Position numbers and translations under genes: made by a program. DNA of 64,000 nucleotides from Neoconidiobolus thromboides FSU 785 (Eukaryota; Entomophthoromycota; Entomophthoromycetes; Entomophthorales; Neoconidiobolaceae). Positions 49,191 to 59,901 of the stretch are shown piece after piece (the first letter of the stretch is position 1; each line of letters starts with the position of its first letter). The stretch is taken from assembly GCA_025603075.1 (NCBI GenBank), contig MU626346.1, positions 20,914 to 84,913 of the forward strand. Reading direction: 5' to 3'. The notes beneath the pieces are model-generated. The model ran no database searches. It had not been told where the DNA came from and was given only the letters and a program-made list of their open reading frames with translations.

Positions 49191-49675
49191 TTTAAAAATT
49201 GCTCTAAATTTTAAGTTTTTAAATTTAAAAAGCCTAAAACTAAATATATATAAGATTTAAGACTTGTTTCAATTGTTTCATTTTTTTTAATTATATTATT
49301 TTTATTAAATATATAGCTATTTAACTTTATTTTTTATTAAAATAAAAGTAAAATGTAAGCTTTTATAAATAAACTTTAAAACAAAAAAATTAATATTTCA
49401 ACATAGTAGATAAAAGTATATCATATAAATATTGTAATTTATTTGCATTAACTTTGATAATTATTTATATCCCAAAGATTACAAAGTTTTGTAATAAAGT
49501 AAAAAATAATAATATTTATTATTAACAATAACAAACTTAGTTAAATAATATATAAAATTAGTCTTTTAAAGGAAATAAAAGTCAAAAACCAATAAATAGC
49601 ATTATTATTAATTATAGTTTTAACGTATTTTTTAATAAATGTAAAAGTTTTAGATTTAGTATAAATAAAAATTGA

Positions 49676-49780
49676 TATAGGGATGTATTTTGTGTTTAAG
49701 AATTTTACTGACGATCTTTCCGCTCAAATAGTGCTTAAAAAATAGAAAAAGTGATAAAGCCAAAAAATACATCCCCATGT
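49676..49780 (+). mobile_element. MITE family 1, copy 12
   Basis: Full-length copy, left end TATAGGGATG, right end ACATCCCCATG. Confidence 0.85.
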
Positions 49781-49867
49781 ATAAAATAAAAGTAAAAAAA
49801 TAATATGTAATAGATATTTTAATAACTAAATAAATCAATAGCTAGATTAATACTTTTTGAATATATG

Positions 49868-50137
49868 CTGTGAAGTCTAATACTCAGTGGTTGGAGTCAA
49901 AAACGATTTTTCCTTAATTGACTAGTCGTAAGTCAAAATCTTAGTTTATATGACTGAGATAGACTTGAATTATGAAGGATAACATGTGGGGATGTATTTT
50001 TGTGTTTAAGAATTTTACTAACAAATTTTCCACTTAAATAGCGCTTAAAAAATGGAAAAAATAATGAAGTCAAAAAAAACACCCCCATGTAATAGTTGTT
50101 TTTGACTCCAATCACTGAGTACCAGATTTTACATAGC
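49868..50137. mobile_element. Family 2 inverted-repeat element with nested MITE
   Basis: The left end GTGAAGTCTAATACTCAGTG and the reverse complement of the right end, GTAAAATCTGGTACTCAGTG, are terminal inverted repeats of ~38 bp. They match arm A of the repeat at 452-1384. A complete family 1 MITE (49985-50090) splits this element, so family 2 was inserted first. Confidence 0.85.
49985..50090 (+). mobile_element. MITE family 1, copy 13 (nested)
   Basis: Full-length copy inside the family 2 element; ends TGTGGGGATGT and ACCCCCATGT. The host sequence resumes directly on each side. Confidence 0.87.
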
Positions 50138-51029
50138 AAATTAAAATAAAACAAATACTACAATAAAAAACTAAAATTAATAAAAAAAGCTATATAAATT
50201 ATAAGGATTTCATATTAATACTCGAAAAAATATATTTAATAAAGTTATTAGGAAATCAATCTCAGCTTATTTTATAAAAATAACAGGAGATTTAAAAGTT
50301 TTAACATTTACTAAGAAAATAAAGAACTTATTAAATAATTATTATTATCGAATATTAATATTACTTAAATTATTGATGATTAAGTTAATAATAGTCAAAA
50401 AGCAAATATCTATAATAATAAATAAAAATTATTACTACATTGTTTATATTATGTAAAAATAATTAATTATAGATTTAAGGCCAATTATTCTTTTCTATCC
50501 AACTCTTTAATAATATATTTATTTGATAGCAAATCTGCAATATTAGTTATAAATTAGTCAATGATAAATATTTTTTAGTGAATTTTTGTAAATATGTACT
50601 TATTTACATACTAAAATTTTGACTAGTATTAACATATAGACTATATTAGTAAAAACCTTGCTAGTCTGGGGATTCTCGTTAAATTTAGTAGAAATTTAAC
50701 TAACTTAGAATATAAATTATAATGAAATAATTTAAAACTAAAAACAATTTAAAATTAGATTTAAATTAAGGCTCAGCTTAAAAATACGAATAATTAAAAA
50801 AGTGTATTATCTTCTAAATTGTTGTTGCCTTCATAAAAAAATCTCAATATCATAACTAGAACTACACATTCTATTATTTCTTATTATAACCATTTATTAA
50901 CCAATACCCTTAATAATAAAATAAATTCTAATTGAAACTTAATTTAATAATTAGCTTTTAATTGGCTCTTTTTATTTCAAGCTTATTTTACAATATCAAA
51001 ATTGAACATTTTTTTATTTTTTTTACAAA

Positions 51030-53568
51030 ATGACCATCCATGATCAAATAAAAGTCGAAGAAACAGAAGCGACTGTACCAAGCATAATCAATGAAGATGA
51101 TATAACTTCTCAATTACCAGATATGTCTAATGTGATCTATCCACCACCAGATATAAGAAGTAAATTTATCACTAAGCTAAATAAAAGAATGGAATTAATA
51201 GTAATAATCATAGAACTTGCTGATAGTACCGCTAAGTTTACTGCTAAAAACGACAAAGCATTAGAAGATAGAATAAGGGAAAATAAAAAAGGAAATATTA
51301 AATTTTCTTTTTTAAATCCAGGGGATCCATATTATAATTATTATATCGCTGAAAAACAAAAAGTTCGATTAGGTATTCAATCAGAGCCAGGTAATATTGA
51401 TACTAATTAAGATTGTATTTAACTAATAACTTGTATATAGTTGTCGAATCTGAAACGGTTACAGTAGTACCCGAAGTCGCCCCTGTAGTTGAAGATATAC
51501 CAAATCCACCAGCACCATTTTATTTTCAATTAGAACCACCACCTATTCCTCAACAAGACTTGTAAGCTATATACCCTTCTTTATATTTATTAATAATTTA
51601 AAAACTATAATTAGAGATGTAATTAAATTAACTGCTCTTTATATTGCAAAAAATGGAGTTCAATTTCGATCCGGACTTATTCAAAGAGAACGTGGTAATT
51701 ATCAATTTGATTTTTTAAGACCTGGACATGCTTTGTTTCCTTATTTTTCTCAACTATGTGATCAGTATGCGACTGTTTTGAATCCAAATCAAGATATTCT
51801 TGAGTTATTAGATGTTGTTAAGGATTCTAAATTTAAGGTAAATATTAGTATAGTTGCTAATTTTTTTGTTAAAAGTTAACGATCGTTAGATTATGCAAAG
51901 AGTTATGGAAAGAGTAAGATATTCCATTTATCAACAAGAAGAAAGTAAAAAAGAAGCAGAAAGAGAAGATAAAGAAAGAGGTAATAGAGTATAATATAGC
52001 TAATTGTATTTTATTTATTTATAATTTAGCTGCATTTGCATCGATTGATTGGCATGATTTTGTTATTGTACAAACATTGGAATTTACATCATTTGATAAA
52101 AAATCAGATTTGCCTGGACCTGAGAGTATAGAAAGCATAATAAGTGCTTCACAAGCAGCTAAAAAAGCAGCTGAAATGAGTAAAGGTTTACAAGAAATGG
52201 AAGCGTTAGATATAGAGAACAAAAATACAAATGAAAATATTCAAAAGGTTAAAAATTATTTAGAAATAAATTATGAAATATTGATATTGTTTTTAGATTC
52301 AAAATAATATAGAAAATAATGAGCTTCCTACTCCACCTCCAACGTTTAATAATCCAACTACAAATGTACCTACTATGTCTACTAATAATGTACCAATTAA
52401 AATCAGACGTGATTATGTACCAAAAAGTAATTAAATTACACTAGTTTTAATTATTAAAATTAACATAAAATTTATAGTTGGAGTTAATAGAAATAATGGA
52501 GAAGATACACAAGTATGCCCAATTTGTAATTTAAAAATACCTAAATCGGAAATTGATGAGCATATTCGAATCGAAAAATTAGATCCTAAATGGAAAGCAC
52601 AAAAAGAAATCAATGAAGCAAGAAACCGAGATTCTAATTTATTAAGAGATACAACGGATGTTTCCAATAATTTAAAAAAATTAGCAGGCTATCGTTCCGA
52701 TTTATTTGGTTCGGATGAAATTGGTATTGGTAAAAAATTAGAAGAAGATGTAGAAAGGCGTAAATTAGCTGAAAAAGATAAAGTTAAATATGATGGCTTT
52801 ACTACTATTAATAATAATAATAGTAATAATTTTCCACCACCACCAAAGTAAGTTTAATTTAGTATTATTTTTTAATTGTTTATTTAATAATTGAATTTAG
52901 TAATATGGCTCCACCTTCTAATAATTTACCACCTCCATTTTTGGCTATTTGTCCACCTTACATACCACCACCTGGTGGTCCTCAGCATCCTCCTATACAT
53001 CCTCCTCAAGATGTATCAGCACCACCACAACGTCCACCATTTCAGCAAACTCAAGTACCACCTTTTATCCCACCTAACCGCTTTCAACCCCCTCCTTTTA
53101 TACCACCACCTACGCATACCTTACCACCACCAACAGTCGAAGCTAAAAAACCCAAATTGGAGGGTGTCTTAGCTAATCTAACACCAGAGCATCAATTTAT
53201 CGAAATGAATCCAGTAAGTTGAAGCTATTATATTATTACAAAAAATATATAATTAATTTAAAACTTTAACTTAGGATCCAGTCACAGTTAATATCAATGT
53301 ACCTAAAGATGAAAGTAAACCAGAATGGCAATTAAATGGACAGACAATTCAACTTGAAGGATTAAAACCAGAAACAACAATGCAAGAAATTAAAGAACAA
53401 ATTTTCTCAAAACTACAATTTCCAGCTAATAAACAAAAACTCACGGTTACTCTACCTATTAAAGCACCCCCACAAGTGGCTAAAAATAACTATACATTGG
53501 CAACGTACAACTTAACTGGAGAAGTTACAATTGCGTTATCGATTAAAGAAAGAGGTGGGAAAAAATAA
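51030..53568 (+). CDS. SF3A1: Splicing factor 3A subunit 1 (Prp21)
   Basis: Nine exons: 51030-51390, 51441-51561, 51615-51837, 51890-51980, 52030-52247, 52297-52426, 52478-52847, 52901-53213, 53275-53568; 706 residues. Two SURP modules are present: IELADSTAKFTAKNDKALE with NIKFSFLNPGDPYYNYY, and LYIAKNGVQFRSGLIQRE with YQFDFLRPGHALFPYF. Then come the SF3a60-binding helix region, DTQVCPICNLKIPKSEIDEH, a Pro-rich stretch encoded by 52901-53213, and a C-terminal ubiquitin-like domain (TVNINVPKDESKPEWQLNG onward). The protein ends in basic GGKK, as in SF3A1, where the tail binds U1 snRNA. It works in the U2 snRNP at branch-point recognition, which suits this intron-dense genome. Confidence 0.95.
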
Positions 53569-54084
53569 ATATTAAATAAATATTAAATAAAGAGAGTTAA
53601 AATAAGTAATGTGTTTTATTATAAGTCTTTAAAGGTTAAAGATTATTTAATTTTAATGATTTTTTAGTAATATATTTATTATTGGATTTCGATAATAATA
53701 GTATGCTTTTAGTAGTTTTATATAACAATTTAGTTTATTTTATAAAGTATAGTTGTCACTAGTTTTTAATATTGGTTTTATTAAGTTATTTTTTATATCT
53801 AATAGAAGCTATGGGAAGGAGTTTTATATAACTTTTAAAGCAAATATTACAAACAAGTTAGAAATATAGTTCAATAAATAGATTGGGTTTCATTTTTGAA
53901 TCGATTTTTAATTGAATCTTATAAATTAAAAATAAAGTTGACAATATTGTAAGTTAAATAGAGTGTTAGATTAGTTTTGAGTGAGAGAAACTCATCAAGC
54001 AAAATGAAAAAAGTAATAAAAAAATAGAATAGTGTTATTAACTAAGGTTATCAAAGAAACCCTCTTTTAGAATCTTATTAAAAA

Positions 54085-54190
54085 TAGGGGAATTTTTTTT
54101 TGGTTTCATTACTTTTTCTGTTTTTTAAACACTATTTGAGCGGAAAGATTGTTAGTAAAATTCTTAAACAAAGAAGCATATTCCCATATA
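54085..54190 (-). mobile_element. MITE family 1, copy 14
   Basis: Inverted copy with worn ends (TAGGGGAATT and ATTCCCATA) but a well-kept core (CTATTTGAGCGGAAAG). Confidence 0.83.
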
Positions 54191-55214
54191 GATTGCTTTA
54201 GAAGTGAAGTTTTAATTTTATAATAAATAGAAGAGAATGAAGTGGAGCTTAAGTACAAAAGAAATAGTTTTATAAATAAAAGAATTTTCATTAAAAAATA
54301 TTCTAAAAAAAGCAGCTAGAAAAATCGATCTATTATCTATCGTATTTTATCTAACATTTGTATATTATAATAATGTACTTTGAAATTGATTTTGTCTAAA
54401 GAATTATTTCAAAATTAATCAATATTATAAAGTCTTTTAAATAGATGTTTTATTTCAATTTAATAATGTTAGTAAAACTAATACAAAAAACACTATTTAA
54501 ATAAATCCAGACGTCAAAATAAACCATAATGATTTTATATTTATTTTGCTTCTATTCTAGCTATTCCAAGTCGCCATAAACCTTGAATAATTCTTATTGT
54601 ATTTTTTATAAAAAAAAACCTAAAGGAGATAAGCTTTTGGTTATTTTATTATCTCCAATAACAATATTTGAATTTTGTTGAGTGATAAAGGAATAAAGGG
54701 ATAAAGGTAAGTGGAAAGTAAAGAGAGAGATAGGAAGGATACTAGAAGATTAACGGGAAATACTATAATTTGAGCGAATCAACTTTAAATCTAAGTAGAT
54801 TGTACTTGATGACTTGAAAGTTCATTTTGTATTGAAAATTCCAAACATGTTAATAATATTTTTTTTAAAATATATTAAATATTATTATTGAATATAGTTT
54901 TCATCATTATAGCAATTTCAAATTCAAAGCTCATTATGTAATTTGATAAAGAATATCAATCTAAGCGATAGATTAAGAATTAGAATTTATATTAATCAAA
55001 AAACATATATGAAAATAAGAATTAAAAAATATTAAATACTACTTTAAGCACATATAAGAAATAAAATATTAAATTCATTTTAATAATTTAAAATTTATCC
55101 GCCTATACACTTTTATAGTATTTGTCTTAAGCCTTTAATAATTATTGAAAAATAAATAATAATAAAAGTTCATTTGGCTAAAAGGAGAACCATAGAAATA
55201 GCTTTACTTTATAA

Positions 55215-55264
55215 CCCCCATTCCCCATTCCCCATTTCCCATTTCCCATTTCCCATCTCCCATT
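55215..55264. repeat. 7-bp C-rich minisatellite, G-quadruplex candidate
   Basis: Seven tandem units of CCCCATT / TCCCATT. On the minus strand this gives seven runs of three or more G separated by 3-4 A/T bases, meeting the usual G-quadruplex pattern. It is one of the most GC-rich spots of an otherwise very AT-rich intergenic region. Confidence 0.85.
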
Positions 55265-56251
55265 TTCTTGATTCTGTTGTGTATTTTATTTTGTTATTAA
55301 AATATTTTCAAAGTATTGGTTCTTTTAAGAATATACAAGAAAAATAATAAATTTAGGGAGTATTTTATATGATTAAAAAATGGCGTTATGAGATATACTT
55401 TTTAACATTTTTAACTTAAGTCAAATTTAATATTTTTGTGTTTACTTTATTTACATTTTGTTTTTTTGTAAATACTATATAAGCGAAAGTGTACTTATTG
55501 AGTTAAAGAAAATAATAACTTGTTTAAAACTTTTATCAGATAAAATCTAAATATTAAAAAAGTCAATAAAGCTAATATTGTTCCAACATTATTTTAAATA
55601 GAAATAATAATACATTCAAGTTATTTATTTTATATAAAAAGTTAAATTGGACCATATTTGAGATACTAGTTTATATCCAGAAAGTTTAAAGAAGATTTAA
55701 GGTTATTAACTTTAAAATAAGATAATGAAGTTATAATAGTAGTTTCATTTATTATACATTATTATACAGGATTTTATTTTTATATTAGTGGCAACTCAAT
55801 TGAAATAATGTTAAACTTACTAAATTTATATGTTGAATTTCTGTCTTGTCAGATTATTTATTTCTGAAAGTCGGGAAATATTCAAGCTCAAATAGTAAAA
55901 TAATAATTAATGATGGAATAAGTATTCAATTTTTATTATTGTAATCCTTTGTTACACACCCACTCTTTTGAAAGCACTATTATTTTGACTATTAAATTTT
56001 AATAGTTTACCCTTTGATTGCTTTAGTTTCAAAATTTTATTTTCAAAAATAATATTCGTATTATATTAACTTTCTTCAGGAAAATATAATAATAAACAAA
56101 GCATATAAAAGAGTGGTAATTATTCAGGGTTATAGTACCATAAGGTTATGAACAGTAAGGATAAAGATAAGTTTTTTTAAAGACGATAGTATTTAAAACC
56201 ATAGTAAAATAAATCAAGGATAAGATAAGACAACTTTTTAGTTTTCAATAT

Positions 56252-56342
56252 AAATAAAATAATAAAATAATAAAATAATAAAATAATAAAATAATAAAAT
56301 AATAAAATAATAAAATAATAAAATAATAAAATAATAAAATAA
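56252..56342. repeat. AATAAAAT tandem repeat
   Basis: About eleven perfect 8-bp units of AATAAAAT in a row. Confidence 0.9.
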
Positions 56343-57311
56343 ACAGGTTGACTTTAAAAATGATGCTTTTTATGAAATTTTAAGTTCCGGTTTATAATAA
56401 ATATAGAAACTAAATTTATAACTCATTAAAAGAATAAAAAGAATAATTTTAACCTTGCATCTCAAGAACCTAAATAGAAGATTAAAAATTCGAATCTCAC
56501 TTAAAGCTGGTTGATAGTTGTCCCTATTTTAATTAAACATAACGTATTTGAGTTATTTTTTAAATGATCCTAAAGTTCTATCTCTGGAGAATAAAATGAT
56601 TTGAGTTTTACTCTAAAGTCTAACTACACCACTTTAAACTAAATTCTTGTAATAGTTTTCCAAGAATTGCTAATATTAATTATAATTCTGAAAAACCTTT
56701 TAAATAAATGAAATATTTGATTTAAACACATTATTGTACTATTGAAAGTATAATCTGGTTTATTTTCTTTCTCACAGTAAAAATTACTAATCATATTATA
56801 ATTTAAGGAAAATATCGGAGAGCTAGTTATTCCTGGTAATATTATATCATTGATTATCCAATAAACCTGAATTGAGATATGATTATTGACCAATTATAAT
56901 CGGTTTATAGACAATGTAGAATTCCAAGAATAAACTTAGCCCTCGATTCCGACATAAACAATAAATCATAAGCGGATTTCTTCTATAAAAGTTATACAAA
57001 TTTTATTTTGTTGAGTACAAAAATAGAAAATGAAAATACGACCAATAATTCTTTTTACCTTAATGTTATGATAAAGACAAAATGAAAATTGAAATAAGAT
57101 TAAACCAATTAGATATTCAAGTTTTGTTCCAAATCCAAGACCAAAACTCAATTCTTTGTCAAATTTTTAGTTTTGCTTTTTTAAAAATCTTTTAGTATTA
57201 GAAAAAGATTTAGGTGATTCCATAACTTTCTACCTGATCTTACTCTCAATCAAACCTATCTCCAATTAATTAATATCTTTCTATTTAATTATACAAAATC
57301 ATATTATAATC

Positions 57312-58639
57312 ATGCTAAGAGGGAATAACAACGAAATAAGTGAATATGTGTCTGGCAAGAACGCCAAAAAGCTTTTATCAAAATATTGTAAAGCCAAGTT
57401 ATCTGTGAGAGGTTTGGAAGCTATCAACTTATTTTTAGACCAATTTTTAGTTTTATTAGTAAAACATAGAAATACCGCTAATAAATATGGGATCACCCAT
57501 TACCAAAGTATATTAACAAAAGTGATCAAAGACGAAGTGCTATTGAGAAGTTGCATGGATGAAGCTCGCTCAAGATCAGCCCAAATGATAACTGGATTGT
57601 CGTTAAATTATGTTATGTCAATTCAAGATATGATTAAGTCTCAAGATACATTAGATCGCTTTCCAGAGGATGATCCACATTTTAAAGCACGTTATTTATC
57701 ACAATTAAGACAGTTTATTGTTAGCTGTTCTTTATTGAGTTCCAATCAATATTCAATTACATCAAACTCACGTCCAGGAGCTCAATATTTTAGTTTGCCA
57801 GTAGGATTATTTATTGGAAACGCTGTTGAGCAAATATCGAGGTTTCTTTTATTAAACATAGGAACAGAGGCACATAAAGAAAAACTCAAAACAATTTCAG
57901 CTGACAGGGTTGCCTATATATTTTTTCACAATAATACTATCAATGAGATAGCAGAAACAACCGGTTTCTTTAGCTCTTTTGAGGTATTATATTGTGTATA
58001 CGTTTTGATTAATTTAATTCTAAATAATTATATTTTTAGGTTAAAACATTTAAAGCTATAGCCCTTGATGATAGTAATTTACCCTCTCTTATGAATTCTG
58101 AGAGTATGTTATTTTTATACGTTTTTGGGTAGAAATATTAATTTGATTTTATAATAGGTATAACAACAGATCCTCTACAAGTTTTAAAAACTTATTCTCA
58201 GTCTGAATGGGATGTTAACTCAGTATCTGTTATATCTCCGAGCAAACATACATTTGCTAAAAAGAGTCCAACTGGCTCTCGTTCCAGTCCTTCAGACTCT
58301 GATTCAGTTAACTCATTATCTAATCACTTATCAACCAATTTATCTTTGGTAATTCATTATTTTGAGTTTGTAAATGACGATACTAATATTTATTTAGAGT
58401 AAAGATCGTACTAATGACTTTGAACAATTATTTTCTTCTGGTAAAACAGTTAAATTATCACTTACTCCTAGTCGTCTTCGTTCGACTAATGTAATTTTTA
58501 TTTTGCTATTTAATTTTAATAGAGACTAATCTTATTTTAGGAACCTCCTTCACCCATTACAACTCCTATTAGACCAGTCGCGACCCGACGTCGCTCACTC
58601 ATGTCACAAACAAGTACCCTGTTTAACAAAGGATTTTAA
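57312..58639 (+). CDS. Unrecognised protein with Ser-rich, basic C-terminus
   Basis: Five exons: 57312-57983, 58040-58103, 58158-58348, 58398-58490, 58541-58639; 372 residues. I do not recognise it. The first ~230 residues look folded and mostly helical (SGKNAKKLLSKYCKAKLSV, LEAINLFLDQFLVLLV, then TKVIKDEVLLRSCMDEARS), a spacing that faintly recalls a histone fold; this is weak. The last ~130 residues are Ser/Thr/Pro-rich with SPSK, TPSR, PSPITTP and ATRRRS, likely disordered and a target of proline-directed or basophilic kinases. All four introns have GT-AG ends and keep the frame. The tRNA-Leu gene lies ~350 bp downstream. Confidence 0.65.
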
Positions 58640-58987
58640 GTAATACTTTAAAAGTTGTACGTGGCCAGTAAAATTTATATAGTAGCCATAAAGCACCATT
58701 TTAGAGCTTGTCCGTTAACTATCAGTGCTTGCGTCAACCTTTGTTTAAAAGTAGCCAATTGCTAAATTTCTGTTTCTCAGGGCTGGATTTTAATTTGCAT
58801 TTTTCTGTCTTTTTTGTTCTCCATTTAGATAATTATCAAACTTTAATGTATTAAAAGTTAACTAACTTTATTTTTTATTTTATAATATTTAAAACAATGC
58901 CTCAATTTATTATAGTAGTAAGCTAAAAAAAACTTATACTTTAGTCAAAATTTACTAAATTAAGCTTAAAATTAAATTCGACAAAAA
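58640..58987. other. Intergenic spacer
   Basis: About 350 bp between the unrecognised gene and tRNA-Leu. Nothing recognised apart from the tRNA's T-run terminator at its end. Confidence 0.5.
58983..58987 (-). terminator. RNA polymerase III terminator of tRNA-Leu
   Basis: Five T on the minus strand immediately after the tRNA 3' end, the standard Pol III stop signal. Confidence 0.8.
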
Positions 58988-59069
58988 TGACGACTGAGGG
59001 GTTCGAACCCTCGCATGTTTCCATATCAGGGCCTAAACCTGACCCCTTAGACCTCTCGGGCAAGTCGCC
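58988..59069 (-). tRNA. tRNA-Leu (anticodon UAG)
   Basis: 82 nt, no intron. Acceptor GGCGACT pairs with AGTCGTC, discriminator A. The anticodon stem TCAGG/CCTGA encloses TTTAGGC, giving anticodon TAG. A long variable arm of the leucine class is present, and the T arm GAGGG-TTCGAAC-CCCTC is intact, so this looks functional. Confidence 0.96.
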
Positions 59070-59901
59070 TTACGAATCTCCACTTTTAAAATATATAATC
59101 TTTAAAAAATGAATTGAAAATTCGTAAAAATTTGAGTTGACTTGTTGACTTCACTAGTTTAATGTAATTTAGAGTTTATAGGTAAAGCAATATCATAGGC
59201 AATTAATTTACACATTCTTTTAAAATGATTTATATACTGAGCTTTATGTTTTGCATTTTTTACTTAGACACTTGTCACTATTTAGATTTCAACTATCCAT
59301 TCCTTTCATACCATACTATCAAGTGGCAATATTTGGAGATACTTTAATTTAACTTATTCTTTCATTCTTATACAACACAAGCTTTAGGAAAATATTTGTT
59401 TAATAACTACATAAATATACTACCATATCTAGCTCTCTTTGTTTTACTTTTAGAGAAGCTTATATTGCACCAAATATAAATCAGCTCATATTAAATTGTC
59501 ACATATAAAAGGTAGATAATTGGGAACTAAAACTGTCAAAATTCAATTGTGCAGTGGCTAGCGCTAATTTTTAGAGTTAATGATTTACAACTATCGTAAT
59601 TTGTGAGCTGATGATTAAGTTTTTGTTTTAAATGAATAGTTATTTTCTGCACAAATGAATTTTGACAGCTGTAATAGTTCCTTTAAATTACCATTTTAGT
59701 TTCAGCTCTTTTTGTTCATAGTTCTATCTTATGTAGCTATTTTTTAATATCCTTTGATAAAACGCTTGGAGTTACACTCTTTTAAGAAAAGAAACACAAT
59801 AAATAATATGTAAAGTGAAAATCAAATAATTAATAATTAAAATGTTGTTTTATTATAAAGCTTGAATTAAACGGAATAAAGTTTTATACTAAATATTAGT
59901 A
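59070..59901. other. Intergenic region
   Basis: 832 bp between tRNA-Leu and the oxidase gene. It holds one inverted-repeat element (59505-59698); no gene is seen. Confidence 0.55.
59505..59698. mobile_element. Inverted-repeat element (MITE-like hairpin)
   Basis: The arms GGAACTAAAACTGTCAAAA...TTGTGCAG (from about 59523) and, in reverse complement, GGAACTATTACAGCTGTCAA...TTGTGCAG (to about 59690) match over ~35 bp, with weaker similarity outward (AAAAGGTA / AAAATGGTA). The ~90-bp loop has no frame. It is a single copy here, so it could be a transposon remnant or a structured non-coding transcript. Confidence 0.55.

Larger units (their letters stand above)
48556..51029. other. Gene-free, repeat-rich region
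   Basis: About 2.5 kb without a gene. The open frames at 49656-49838 and 49933-50154 read through MITE copies. Three MITE family 1 copies and one family 2 element are listed separately; the remaining sequence is featureless. Confidence 0.7.
53569..57311. other. Gene-free region
   Basis: About 3.7 kb without a supportable gene; short frames (for example 56639-56893) lack any recognisable domain. It contains one MITE (54085-54190), a C-rich 7-bp minisatellite (55215-55264) and an AATAAAAT tandem (about 56252-56342). Confidence 0.65.

Noticed and set aside
52891-53172. Open frame rich in His and Leu
   Set aside because: Shadow of the Pro-rich exon 8 of SF3A1 in another frame.
55215-55264. Interstitial telomere repeat
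   Set aside because: The unit is AATGGGG/AATGGGA, not TTAGGG or a known fungal telomere variant, and it is only seven units long.
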